Shown here: piece by piece, positions 54,972-63,647 of the stretch
Layout: each line of letters opens with the position of its first letter
Position numbering within the stretch: position 1 is the first letter of the stretch
Source of the DNA: Flavobacterium nitratireducens
GTDB lineage: Bacteria; Bacteroidota; Bacteroidia; Flavobacteriales; Flavobacteriaceae
Length of the DNA stretch: 64,000 bases
Assembly (NCBI RefSeq): GCF_029625335.1
Contig: NZ_CP121111.1
Span: 2,418,001-2,482,000 of the forward strand
Direction: 5' to 3'
Position numbers and translations under genes: made by a program
Notes under the pieces: generated by a model
Seen by the model: only the letters and a program-made list of their open reading frames with translations
Told to the model about the DNA's origin: nothing
The model's database searches: none

Positions 54972-55661
54972 TTATTCTGCACAATAGCAAGGTTTTTCTC
55001 CAAAGGTATAAGTAACAGTTATCCCTGAGAAGACATACCAATCATTATTATTTAAATTTCCAAAACGCAAAACACTCAAATTGGTGTCTTTAGGATTACT
55101 TCCGTCCAGATTATCTGTATAGGTGTAGCGTGCTCCTACTTCTGCTCCCAGTACCAAGCTTCTTGAGATATTTGTTTTTATTCCCAGAATCATAGGTATT
55201 GCGATGGCGTTTTTTCCTCTGTTTTTTATTGTTTCTCCTAATTCGACATATAAATCGTCATACGCGAAAAAATTTATTCCCGAAGCCACATACGGTGTAA
55301 ATTTGTGGGCTAATGTATGAAGATTAAAATCAAAAAAATTGAATTCAAGGCCTAAAGATAGTTCTTTTATGCTATTTTCAAAATGATATCCTCTCAGTCT
55401 TCTGCTTGGTTCTTCTGAATTAAAGTCGTCAGCACTTATTGTAGATTGAGTATAGGAAATTCTCCAAGCATGTCTAGGACTTCGATTCCATTTGTATACT
55501 ATTCCAAAAGCAGGCTCATTTGGAGCAATATAGGTTGTGTTTCCTACGTCGCCTATATAGTTGCTTCCTCCTAAAAAAACACCTATTTCATGAATCTGAG
55601 CTTGTGAATAGATACTAAGAAATAAACAAACTAGTATGCTTAAATTTTTTTTCATTTTCAT
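54972..55661 (-). CDS. DUF6089-like outer-membrane beta-barrel protein
   Basis: This protein of about 229 residues starts at MKMKKNLSILVCLFLSIYSQ, a signal peptide; a longer start at 55703 is less likely. The mature part opens AQIHEIGVFLGGSNYIGDVG, the hallmark of the flavobacterial family encoded before uppS, and has alternating strands with aromatic ends (PRHAWRISYTQSTISADDFN, VLGAEVGARYTYTDNLDGSN). It probably forms a small outer-membrane barrel; function is unknown. uppS starts 4 bp after its stop codon. Confidence 0.85.
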   Translation of the reverse strand: MKMKKNLSILVCLFLSIYSQAQIHEIGVFLGGSNYIGDVGNTTYIAPNEPAFGIVYKWNRSPRHAWRISYTQSTISADDFNSEEPSRRLRGYHFENSIKELSLGLEFNFFDFNLHTLAHKFTPYVASGINFFAYDDLYVELGETIKNRGKNAIAIPMILGIKTNISRSLVLGAEVGARYTYTDNLDGSNPKDTNLSVLRFGNLNNNDWYVFSGITVTYTFGEKPCYCAE

Positions 55662-55820
55662 CGAAAATTGCTTGCAAATATAATAATTATCAATACCAAA
55701 CAATGCGCATTAAAATAAATGTACTTTTTTTAAAAAAATAGTTGATTTATTCTAATGAGAATCTTTCCATTAAAACGGAAAACTTCTATTGTATTGTGTG
55801 GTGTTGGGAATAATAAAAAT

Positions 55821-56704
55821 TTAATTTCTTTTATCTTCTCCCCAAAGCAATTTACTTCGTAATGTTTTTAAGAAAGTTTCATTTGGAATTTCTACCATAT
55901 TAATTTGGAACGGTGTCTTTTTAACGGTTAATATGGTTTCGTTTTTAACGGAAGTGATTCGGGAGTCTAATGAAACTAAATAGTTTTCTTCACGACCAGA
56001 TACTTTTAAAGTAATTTCTGTTTCGTCTGGGATTACTAATGGGCGAGCATTAAGGTTGTGTGGAGCAATAGGTGTAATTACTAAGCTTTTTACATCAGGA
56101 GTTAAAATAGGTCCGCCACAACTTAACGAGTAACCCGTTGAACCAGTAGGAGTAGAGATAATTAAGCCATCAGCCCAATATGAATTTAAAATTTCGCCAT
56201 TTAAGTAGGTTTCAATCGTAATCATCGATGTAGTGTCCTTACGGCTCACTGAAACTTCGTTCATCGCAAAATTGATGTCCTTTAATGCCTCATTTTCTGG
56301 TGAAGAAGTCAAGCTTAAAAGCGTTCTTTTAGACAGACTGTATTTTTCGTCAATAACCAGTTGCAGAAATTCGTCAATATTTTCTTTTTGAACTGTTGCT
56401 AAAAAACCTAATCTACCTGCATTGATTCCTAAAATTGGGATTCCAGAATCTCGAACCAGTGTAGCTGCTCTTAAAATGGTTCCGTCGCCCCCAATGCTTA
56501 GTAGCATCGAAAAACTAGCGTCTAGTTCGGTATGTGAGGAAAAGGTTTTGTATTCCTTTTCGATAATTTTTTTTCTTGAATTAATGCTAAAAAATTAGCT
56601 TCGATTACAATTTCGATATTTCTTTTATTAAAAAATACGAAGATGTCTTTTATGATAGGTTCTGTACTATTTTGATAATATTGACCGTAAATGGCTATTT
56701 TCAT
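55821..56704 (-). CDS. nadK: NAD kinase, frameshifted in this sequence
   Basis: NAD kinase makes NADP from NAD and ATP or polyphosphate and is essential in most bacteria tested. ATG 56704 gives MKIAIYGQYYQNSTEPIIKD and runs to about residue 45, where the frame is lost at a T8 run (A8 on the coding strand, 56567-56574). One extra A continues KKIIEKEYKTFSSHTELDAS into LLSIGGDGTILRAATLVRDS, giving about 294 residues. The catalytic GGDGT, then NAGRLGFL and TPTGSTGYSLSCGGPI are intact. It begins 5 bp after the CBS-domain gene. Because the gene should be indispensable, the shift is probably a sequence error or is suppressed. Confidence 0.93.
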
Positions 56705-56709
56705 TGAAA

Positions 56710-57366
56710 TTACATGTTTAGGTATTTGTCCAAATAGTCGGAACGTTCTTTTAGGTTAGCGATATAAGAATCTTCGTGGTGTTCTGATATGATTTCGTAA
56801 TTGTATCTTCTGAAAGTTTGTATAATTTCATTAATAGCACCAGAACTTATTTTGATAGTAACTTCTACGCTACTAATATCCGATTCAGAGATGAATACTC
56901 CTAATAGCTTACCATTATTGCTTTCCACAATTTGAGCGATTTGGCTCATAGAATAATCCAGAATTCCTTTTCTTACTTTCACAACGGCTCCTTGTTCTTT
57001 GATAAAAGGGGTTTGGTTAAGGAAAATAATAATGTCTTCTAGTTCATAGTAACCTACGTATTTATTGTTTTCGTCTAATATCGGAATTAAATTAGAATGG
57101 TTTTTGGCAAAAACCTCTAAAACTTCAAGCCAAAGCGCATTTGTACTGATAAAAAAAGTTTCTAAACTGTATTTGTAGTCGGCTACTTTTTTCTGTTCTT
57201 CAAAAGTTTCTACATCTTCTGCAGAAATACTACCAATATAAATACCGTCTTCAGTTACTGGGAAATGAGAAAAATTGAAATCTCCTAAAAAATCTCTCAC
57301 CACCGCAATAGATTCTTGGCTATCAATAGGTTTAAAATCAGCTGTTATGTAGTTTGTAATTTCCAT
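56710..57366 (-). CDS. CBS-domain protein with C-terminal ACT-like region
   Basis: In this 218-residue protein, residues about 1-130 hold two CBS motifs (SQESIAVVRDFLGDFNFSHF with IYIGSISAEDV, and ALWLEVLEVFAKNHSNLIPI with YVGYYELEDIIIFL). Residues about 140-210 (LDYSMSQIAQIVESNNGKLL, SVEVTIKISSGAINEIIQTF) look like an ACT-type ligand-binding fold. It is encoded 5 bp before nadK and divergent from pdxJ, an arrangement widespread in flavobacteria, so it may sense adenine nucleotides in connection with NADP supply. That link is inference. Confidence 0.88.
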   Translation of the reverse strand: MEITNYITADFKPIDSQESIAVVRDFLGDFNFSHFPVTEDGIYIGSISAEDVETFEEQKKVADYKYSLETFFISTNALWLEVLEVFAKNHSNLIPILDENNKYVGYYELEDIIIFLNQTPFIKEQGAVVKVRKGILDYSMSQIAQIVESNNGKLLGVFISESDISSVEVTIKISSGAINEIIQTFRRYNYEIISEHHEDSYIANLKERSDYLDKYLNM

Positions 57367-57434
57367 TTTGTGTGAGTACTCAATTTTTATGCAAAATAAT
57401 CAAAAAAAGGCAAAAACCCCTAGCTTTTACTTTG

Positions 57435-57442
57435 TATTTTTG
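57435..57442 (+). promoter_or_regulatory. Candidate -7 box of pdxJ
   Basis: TATTTTTG matches TAnnTTTG and lies 40 bases before the pdxJ ATG. No TTG is at the ideal spacing. Confidence 0.35.
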
Positions 57443-57481
57443 CTGCCAAAATATTGTTTTTCGTAATCAAAAATTGTTCCA

Positions 57482-58195
57482 ATGACAAAGTTAAGTGTAA
57501 ACATCAATAAAATAGCTACTTTACGTAATGCTCGTGGCGGTAATGTGCCTGATTTATTAAAAGTAGCGACCGATATTCAGAAATTTGGAGGAGAAGGAAT
57601 CACCATTCATCCTCGTCCTGATGAGCGACACATTCGTTACCAGGATGCCCGCGATTTGAAATCGATTGTTTATACCGAATATAATATCGAAGGAAATCCG
57701 CAACATAATTTTGTGGATTTGGTTTTAGAATGCAAACCAGACCAAGTGACTCTAGTCCCAGACGCTATTGGAGCGATTACTTCATCAGCAGGTTGGGATA
57801 CGATTCAGTATCAGGATTATTTATCTGAAATGATTCAGGAATTTCAACGCAACGGAATCCGTACTTCTATCTTTGTGGATCCAGTTTTAGAAATGATTGA
57901 AGGAGCTAAGAAAACAGGAACAGACAGAATTGAATTGTATACAGAGTCGTTTGCGCACCAATACAGTTTGGGAAATGAAAAGGGAATTACTCCTTACGTG
58001 GAAGCAGCTGTTTTGGCAAACGAATTAGGTTTGGGAATCAATGCCGGACACGATTTAAGTTTGGATAATATTCAGTTTTTCAAACAAAATATTCCTGGAT
58101 TATTAGAAGTTTCTATTGGTCATGCATTGATTTCAGAAGCCTTGTATTTAGGATTGGATAACGTTGTCAATATGTATTTGCGAAAATTAAAATAA
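57482..58195 (+). CDS. pdxJ: Pyridoxine 5'-phosphate synthase
   Basis: This 237-residue TIM-barrel enzyme condenses 1-deoxyxylulose 5-phosphate with 3-amino-2-oxopropyl phosphate to make vitamin B6 phosphate. Diagnostic blocks are LSVNINKIATLRNARGGNVP, GITIHPRPDERHIRYQDARD, QVTLVPD, RIELYTESFA and GLGINAGHDLSLDN with IGHALISEALYLGL at the end. Length is typical. It is divergent from the CBS-nadK operon. Confidence 0.97.
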   Translation: MTKLSVNINKIATLRNARGGNVPDLLKVATDIQKFGGEGITIHPRPDERHIRYQDARDLKSIVYTEYNIEGNPQHNFVDLVLECKPDQVTLVPDAIGAITSSAGWDTIQYQDYLSEMIQEFQRNGIRTSIFVDPVLEMIEGAKKTGTDRIELYTESFAHQYSLGNEKGITPYVEAAVLANELGLGINAGHDLSLDNIQFFKQNIPGLLEVSIGHALISEALYLGLDNVVNMYLRKLK

Positions 58196-58232
58196 TATAA
58201 TTGGTTGGAAGATTTGGTTGCCTAGCTATTTT

Positions 58233-58270
58233 CTGCAATCTAAAATCTGCAATCTAAAATCTAAAATCTA
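58233..58270 (+). repeat. Short tandem repeat directly before the hydrolase start codon
   Basis: Two perfect 14-bp copies of CTGCAATCTAAAAT (58233-58246, 58247-58260) are followed by a partial copy CTAAAAT and CTA, ending one base before the ATG at 58271. Copy number could vary and alter spacing of the ribosome-binding region, which lacks a usual AGGA. Confidence 0.8.
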
Positions 58271-59032
58271 ATGCTTTATTCAAAAATAGAAGGGGAGGGA
58301 AAACCATTTTTAATTATACATGGATTTCTTGGAATGTCCGACAATTGGAAAACCTTAGGACAGCAATTTGTCGAAGATGGTTTTCAGGTTCACATGCTAG
58401 ATATGCGCAATCATGGTCGTAGTTTTCAATCGGATGAATTTAGTTATGAGTTGATGGTTAAGGATGTTTATGGCTATTGTCAGGAACATTCATTGAAAAC
58501 CATTCATATTCTAGGTCATTCTATGGGAGGAAAAATCGCTATGCTGTTCGCAACTCGTTATCCAGAAATGGTCGATAAATTAATAGTTGCCGATATTGGA
58601 CCGAAATATTATGCGCCACATCATCAGACTATTTTAGCGGCTTTGAATGCGGTAGATTTTTCAATTAAGCCAAGTCGTGCACAAGTTGAAGCGACAATTG
58701 GTGAGTATATTCACGATTTTGGCACCAAACAATTTTTGCTGAAAAATTTATATTGGGTGGAACCTGGACAATTGGCTTTCCGATTCAATTTGGCAGTTTT
58801 CAATGAAAAAATAGAAGAGATTGGAGTTACATTGCCTGAGGAGTTAGTGTTTGAAAAACCAACTCTTTTCATACGTGGAGGAAATTCAAATTATATTTTA
58901 GATTCTGACATTGAAAATATTGCGATGCATTTTCCAATGATGAAGTTAGAAACGATTCCTAATGCTGGACACTGGCTCCATGCCGAAAATCCGTCTTTGT
59001 TTTATCAAATGGTTATTTCTTTTTTGAATTAA
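58271..59032 (+). CDS. Alpha/beta-fold hydrolase (YbfF-like esterase)
   Basis: In this 253-residue cytoplasmic protein the nucleophile Ser is in the elbow ILGHSMGGKIAMLFA and the oxyanion region is FLIIHGFLGMSDNWKTL. The conserved DMRNHGRSFQSDEFSY matches the YbfF/epoxide-hydrolase-like group, and the catalytic His is in IPNAGHWLHAENP. The substrate is unknown; family members are acyl-CoA or short-chain ester hydrolases. It follows pdxJ after 75 bp that include a tandem repeat, and a terminator ends it. Confidence 0.9.
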   Translation: MLYSKIEGEGKPFLIIHGFLGMSDNWKTLGQQFVEDGFQVHMLDMRNHGRSFQSDEFSYELMVKDVYGYCQEHSLKTIHILGHSMGGKIAMLFATRYPEMVDKLIVADIGPKYYAPHHQTILAALNAVDFSIKPSRAQVEATIGEYIHDFGTKQFLLKNLYWVEPGQLAFRFNLAVFNEKIEEIGVTLPEELVFEKPTLFIRGGNSNYILDSDIENIAMHFPMMKLETIPNAGHWLHAENPSLFYQMVISFLN

Positions 59033-59048
59033 AAGTCGATTAAAATAG

Positions 59049-59078
59049 AAACAGTAACATTGGGTTGCTGTTTTTTTG
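59049..59078 (+). terminator. Probable terminator after the alpha/beta hydrolase gene
   Basis: ACAGTAAC (59051-59058) pairs with GTTGCTGT (59064-59071, one G-U) with a 5-nt loop, followed by a T run. Confidence 0.75.
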
Positions 59079-59085
59079 TTTGAAT

Positions 59086-59117
59086 TTGGATAAATGTGTA
59101 AAAAACACTTATGTTTG
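59086..59117 (+). promoter_or_regulatory. Promoter of the GH43 gene pair
   Basis: TTG (59086-59088) and TATGTTTG (59110-59117) are spaced by 21 bp, a full match to the Bacteroidota promoter, about 38 bases before the ATG. Confidence 0.65.
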
Positions 59118-59155
59118 TTGTTTGCATTAAAAACATACAAACCAACTAAAATAAT

Positions 59156-60258
59156 ATGAAACCACATCTTTTTTCAATTCAAAAAAATAAATTAAACAAA
59201 CAACTTGTTTTATTGTTACTCTCTGTATTCCTGTTTTCTGCCTGCAAAACGACTAAAGACTCCACACAGAAATCGTTAAAAGAAAAGTTGAGTGCTTATT
59301 TAATGGTGTATTTTAAAGATGATACCCACAGTTTGTATTTTGCATTAAGTAATGATAGTTATACGATTTCCGATGTGAATAATGGAAAACCAGTTATTGC
59401 AGGTGATACTATTGTAGAGCAAAAAGGAATTCGTGATCCTTATATCATGCGTGGCAATGATGGTTATTTTATATGGCAATGACTGATTTGCATATTTATG
59501 GAAAACAAAAAGGCTATCGAGATACCGAATGGGAACGTCCTGGAGATAAATATGACTGGGGAAATAACCGTGATTTAGTTTTGATGAAATCAAAAGATTT
59601 AATTCATTGGACGCATTCTATTTTAGACATTGATAAGATGTATCCGGAATGGAACGTAGGTTGTGTTTGGGCTCCTGAATTGATTTTTGACGAAGCCAAA
59701 GGTAAAATCATGATATATTTCACGATGCGAAAAGGAAAAACGAAGTTGTATTATGCTTATATGAATGATGCTTTTACTGCTTTGGAATCTACTCCCGAAA
59801 TTTTATTTGAATATCCAGATAGTAGTAAACAAATTTTAGATGCTGATATTACTAAATTGCCTGATGGGAGATTTTGTATGATGTATGTGGCACAGGAAAA
59901 TCCGGGTGGAATTAAAATTGCTTTTTCAGACAAGGTCAATTAGGGTTATGTGTACCAACCAGAACAAATTGATTTTGAGAAAAAATCATGCGAAGCACCT
60001 AATGTTTTTAAACGTTTAAGTGATGATAAATGGGTGTTGATGTACGATATTTTTAGTGTCAATCCGCATAATTTCGGTTTTGCTGAGACAACTGATTTTA
60101 AAACGTTTAACAATTTGGGACATTTTGACGAAGGGGTAATGAAACGTACTAATTTTTCGGTTCAAAAGCATGGTTCGGTTATTCATTTAACTAAAAAGGA
60201 AGCGGAACGTTTGGCTAAACATTGGGGAATGAATTTTACTCCTAAAAATACCAAATAG
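59156..60258 (+). pseudogene. GH43-like glycosidase lipoprotein gene disrupted by a frameshift and a nonsense codon
   Basis: The reconstructed protein of about 367 residues has a lipoprotein signal (lipobox FSAC) and a five-bladed GH43-type propeller. It contains GIRDPYIMRGNDG, WNVGCVWAPELIFDEA and a C-terminal KHGSVIHLTKKEAERLAKHW. Two lesions are visible. A missing T in the run 59467-59470 breaks the frame after DGYF (one T restores YFYMAMTDLHIYG). An in-frame TAG at 59941-59943 interrupts DKVN-GYVYQPEQID. It is a paralogue of the N-terminal half of the next gene. Two independent lesions make true decay more likely here than elsewhere in the window, although the frameshift alone could be a sequencing error. 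Confidence 0.8.
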
Positions 60259-60260
60259 TC

Positions 60261-62180
60261 ATGAAGTTATTCTTAAAGATAGTGTTGTGTAGTTTGTTCT
60301 TTGTTACAAACATAAGTGCGCAAAAGAAAGATTATAAGGGATATCTTTTTGCTTATTTCGAGGGTAAAGGACCTGCTGAAAAACAAGAACAGCTTCGTTT
60401 TGCCGTGAGTGATGATGCAGTTAATTGGAAAGCTTTGAATAATAATGAACCGATAATCGCTTCTAAAGATATTTCAAATACAGGAGGAATTCGTGACCCT
60501 CATATTTTAAGAGGTGCTGATGGCTATAGTTTTTACATTGTTGCCACGGATATTTATACCGTAAAAAATGGATGGGATTACAATCCGGGAATTGTTTTGA
60601 TGCATTCTAAAAATCTTTTGGATTGGAAATCATCCGTAATTGATTTAGAGAAATTGTATCCAAAGAAATTTAAAGACATTAAATGGGTATGGGCACCACA
60701 AACTTTTTATGATACAAAGACTAAAAAGTATTTGGTGTATTTCACGGTTCGTTTTAGATACAATGAAAAATTAGATTTTTATTGTGCATATGCTAATAAA
60801 GATTTTACGGCCTTTGAGGCCGAACCAAAATTACTATTCAGTCCTAAAGATGGCGCCATTGATGGAGACATCATATACAAAGACGGTGTTTATCATATGT
60901 TTTACAAAGGAAATACCAAGGATGAAAACGGTAAAGAAATTAAAAACGGAATTAAACAGGCAACGAGCAAAAAATTGTTAGGACCTTGGAAGGAAAGTTT
61001 TGAGTATTTGGATTATTATGCAGATAAAAAAACAGGTGTTGAAGGTACTTATGTATTTAAATTGAATAATAGCGATGATTATATTTTAATGTATGATTTG
61101 TATTCGAGTGGTCGTTATGAATTTCAACGATCTAAAGATTTATATCAATTTACAGATAAAACGGAATCGTTTACCAAAGATTTCTTTCCAAGACATGGTA
61201 GTGTTGTGAGTATTACAAAAGAAGAAGCACAACTATTAAATGAAAAATGGGGTGGAGTACCTCAAAGCTTATTAACTGCTAAAGATGGAACTTATCGGTT
61301 TAAATCGGAAGGGAATCCAATAATCAAGCATAAATTCACGGCTGATCCTGCTGCTTTTGTGGAAAAAGATACGCTTTGGTTATTTACAGGACATGATTTT
61401 GAAGGCGGTCAAAAAGGATATAAGTTGAAAGATTGGTTGGTATTTTCAACCACCGATTTAAAAAATTGGACAGAGTATCCAATTCCTTTAAAAGTTGAAG
61501 ATTTTAAGTGGGATAAAACAAATGATGCATACGCTGGTCAAGCCATAAAGAGAAACGGTAAATACTATTGGTATATCAGTACTAATGGTTCAGGAATTGG
61601 GGTTGCCGTTGCCGACAAGCCGCAAGGACCTTATAAAGATGCCATTGGAAAACCACTTCTAACCAATGCTGATTGTTTTGCTTCTACACATTCATGGACT
61701 TGTATTGATCCTGCTGTTTTTATTGATGATGATGGACAAGCATGGTTGTTTTGGGGTAATGGAGTGTGTTATTATGCGAAGTTGAAAGCGAATATGATTG
61801 AAATTGAAGGACCAATTAAGAAGTTCGATTTTGAAGGATTACAATTTACTGAGGCACCATGGATTCATAAGCATAATGGTTATTATTATTTGAGTTATGC
61901 TACTGGGTTTCCCGAAAAAATAGCCTACGCAATGTCTAAAAATATAGAGGGACCCTATGAGTTTAAAGGGATTTTGAATGAAATTGCAGGAAATTCAAAT
62001 ACGAATCATCAAGCAATACTAGATTTTAAAGGACAATCGTATTTTATTTATCACAATGGCGCAATTCAAACTAATGGCGGTAGTTACAGTCGTTCGGTTT
62101 GTATTGATAATTTACAATATAATAATGATGGATCCATCAAGCGCGTTAGTATGACTACCGAGGGAGTTTCTCAACATTAG
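60261..62180 (+). CDS. Exported protein with two GH43-like five-bladed propeller domains
   Basis: This 639-residue protein has a signal peptide (MKLFLKIVLCSLFFVTNISA). Residues about 22-340 form the first domain (GGIRDPHILRGADGYSFYIV, IKWVWAPQTFYDTK, FPRHGSVVSITKEE), the same type as the preceding broken gene. Residues about 345-635 form a typical GH43 domain. Its features are a candidate base Asp in HKFTADPAAFV, a candidate Asp in WTCIDPAVFIDDDG and a candidate acid Glu in LQFTEAPWIHKHNGYYYLSY. The second domain resembles beta-xylosidase/arabinofuranosidase-type GH43. The first domain conserves RDP, but activity is uncertain. It starts 2 bp after the broken gene, in the same operon. Confidence 0.88.
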   Translation: MKLFLKIVLCSLFFVTNISAQKKDYKGYLFAYFEGKGPAEKQEQLRFAVSDDAVNWKALNNNEPIIASKDISNTGGIRDPHILRGADGYSFYIVATDIYTVKNGWDYNPGIVLMHSKNLLDWKSSVIDLEKLYPKKFKDIKWVWAPQTFYDTKTKKYLVYFTVRFRYNEKLDFYCAYANKDFTAFEAEPKLLFSPKDGAIDGDIIYKDGVYHMFYKGNTKDENGKEIKNGIKQATSKKLLGPWKESFEYLDYYADKKTGVEGTYVFKLNNSDDYILMYDLYSSGRYEFQRSKDLYQFTDKTESFTKDFFPRHGSVVSITKEEAQLLNEKWGGVPQSLLTAKDGTYRFKSEGNPIIKHKFTADPAAFVEKDTLWLFTGHDFEGGQKGYKLKDWLVFSTTDLKNWTEYPIPLKVEDFKWDKTNDAYAGQAIKRNGKYYWYISTNGSGIGVAVADKPQGPYKDAIGKPLLTNADCFASTHSWTCIDPAVFIDDDGQAWLFWGNGVCYYAKLKANMIEIEGPIKKFDFEGLQFTEAPWIHKHNGYYYLSYATGFPEKIAYAMSKNIEGPYEFKGILNEIAGNSNTNHQAILDFKGQSYFIYHNGAIQTNGGSYSRSVCIDNLQYNNDGSIKRVSMTTEGVSQH

Positions 62181-62203
62181 ATAAAATTTCTTATTCAAAC
62201 AAA

Positions 62204-62232
62204 TTGACATTGTTAAAATAGTAGTATTTTTG
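62204..62232 (+). promoter_or_regulatory. Promoter of the small four-helix membrane protein gene
   Basis: TTG (62204-62206), an 18-bp spacer and TATTTTTG (62225-62232) match the Bacteroidota consensus, 19 bases before the ATG. Confidence 0.6.
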
Positions 62233-62251
62233 AATTTTAAATATTAAGTAA

Positions 62252-62593
62252 ATGAAAACACTCGTTCGAATCCTAACTACATCCATATTAGTTTTGCTTA
62301 TCTCTCATTTTATGGATGGGGTAGATGTGGACAGTTTTACAACCTCACTTTTGGTAGCTATCGTTTTAGGTTTGCTTAATATTTTTATAAAGCCTATTTT
62401 GGTTTTATTTACTTTACCAATTACTTTTTTTACACTTGGACTATTTTTATTAATCATCAATGGGTTGATTATTATTATATGCGATAAAATTGTAGGCGGT
62501 TTTGATGTAGATAATTTCTTTACAGCTTTGTTGTTTAGTATTATTTTATCTGTTTCTCAATCCTTAGTGAATTTGTTTTTAGGTAAAAAGTAA
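62252..62593 (+). CDS. Phage-holin-family-4-like small membrane protein
   Basis: This 113-residue protein has four hydrophobic segments (LVRILTTSILVLLISHFMDG, LLVAIVLGLLNIFIKPILVL, FTLGLFLLIINGLIIIICDK, FTALLFSIILSVSQSLVNLF). The NIFIKPILVLFTLPITFFTLG block is the hallmark of the family (COG1950 type). Despite the family name, it occurs widely as a housekeeping-like membrane protein; no phage genes are nearby. It has its own promoter and no known function. Confidence 0.85.
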   Translation: MKTLVRILTTSILVLLISHFMDGVDVDSFTTSLLVAIVLGLLNIFIKPILVLFTLPITFFTLGLFLLIINGLIIIICDKIVGGFDVDNFFTALLFSIILSVSQSLVNLFLGKK

Positions 62594-62681
62594 GCTTTAG
62601 AAGTTCTAAATAAATCATAAAAAGGTAATGCTATTCGACATTAAAGGATATATTGTTTAAATTTGTGTATGTAATCGTTTT

Positions 62682-63044
62682 ATGATGAACAAAATCTACT
62701 TCATATTGTTACTATTGCTCGGTTTCTTAATGATGCCAAGCACTACTTATGCTTGTGGATTGGCCTCTAAAGGACATTCTTGTAAGATGGAAATCGCTAC
62801 AAAATCTAAGAATCACGATTGTTGTAAAAAACAATCAAAATCTTCAAATAAGAGGTGTACAGGTAAATGTGGACAAGCAATGTGCAGCGTTTCTTCTTTA
62901 GGATCTGGAATTTCGATATCTGTACAATATGATTTATATAGACCATTATTCAATATTTTAAAAATCAAGCAAAATTTTTCGCAAGTATTGTCTGTTCCTT
63001 CGGATGGTTATACTAGCTTATGGGTGATTCCAAAAATAGGTTGA
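62682..63044 (+). CDS. Exported Cys-rich protein upstream of a metal-handling cluster
   Basis: This 120-residue protein has a signal peptide (ending TTYA). The mature N-terminal half is rich in Cys and Lys (ACGLASKGHSCKMEIATKSK, HDCCKKQSKSSNKRCTGKCG, AMCSVSS), which would suit metal binding. The C-terminal half has no recognised motif. A TAAATTTG box at 62658-62665 fits a -7 element. The following genes carry an HMA domain and a heavy-metal-binding motif, so a role in copper or other metal handling is inferred. Confidence 0.65.
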   Translation: MMNKIYFILLLLLGFLMMPSTTYACGLASKGHSCKMEIATKSKNHDCCKKQSKSSNKRCTGKCGQAMCSVSSLGSGISISVQYDLYRPLFNILKIKQNFSQVLSVPSDGYTSLWVIPKIG

Positions 63045-63190
63045 ACTTTTCTTGATAGCCAAAGGTGTATCAAATTACAAGCAATTTTTGCTTTCTAAAA
63101 TTATTTATTTTACAGTTAATCCGATAGTATAATAGGTTTTGAACTATTGTTACTCGGTTGACATTTTCACAATTTTAAAAAAATACAATC

Positions 63191-63619
63191 ATGAAATCAT
63201 TAAACAAAATAATGATCGCAGCAGTACTAGTATTGTTGTCATCAGTGAGTCTAAAAGCACAAATTAAAAATGAAAAAACAGCAGAAGTAAAAATTTCTGG
63301 TAACTGTGGGATGTGCAAGAAAAATATAGAAAAAGCAGCGAATGTAAACAAAGAATCAGCTGTAGTATGGGATACCAAAACTAAAATAGCCAAAATTAGT
63401 TATGATTCGACTAAAACAAATCAAGATGCTATTTTAAAACGTATTGCAAATGCAGGATATGATAGTGAAAAGTTTAAAGCAACTGAGGAGCAATACAATA
63501 AGCTAAGTAAATGTTGTCAATACGATAGAGAAGCTGCAACAAGTACAGAGACAGATAAATCTGAAAAAAAGAAAACCATGAAGAGCATAAACACTAATGC
63601 AGTAGCATTTTTTATATAA
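63191..63619 (+). CDS. Periplasmic heavy-metal-associated (HMA) domain protein
   Basis: This 142-residue protein has a signal peptide (MKSLNKIMIAAVLVLLSSVS, cleaved near KAQIKN). Residues about 30-95 form an HMA fold with the metal-binding motif GNCGMCKKNIEKAA and the typical strand ISYDSTKTNQDAILKRIANA. Further cysteines occur in LSKCCQYDREA. It likely binds Cu(I) or a similar ion outside the cytoplasm. The tail is Lys- and Thr-rich. A heavy-metal-binding lipoprotein gene follows 28 bp later. Confidence 0.85.
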   Translation: MKSLNKIMIAAVLVLLSSVSLKAQIKNEKTAEVKISGNCGMCKKNIEKAANVNKESAVVWDTKTKIAKISYDSTKTNQDAILKRIANAGYDSEKFKATEEQYNKLSKCCQYDREAATSTETDKSEKKKTMKSINTNAVAFFI

Positions 63620-63647
63620 GATAATTAGTTGAATTTAAATCAATAAG

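Noticed and set aside
62252-62593. Holin-family gene as a sign of a prophage
   Set aside because: The family is widespread on bacterial chromosomes; no lysin, integrase or structural phage genes are nearby.
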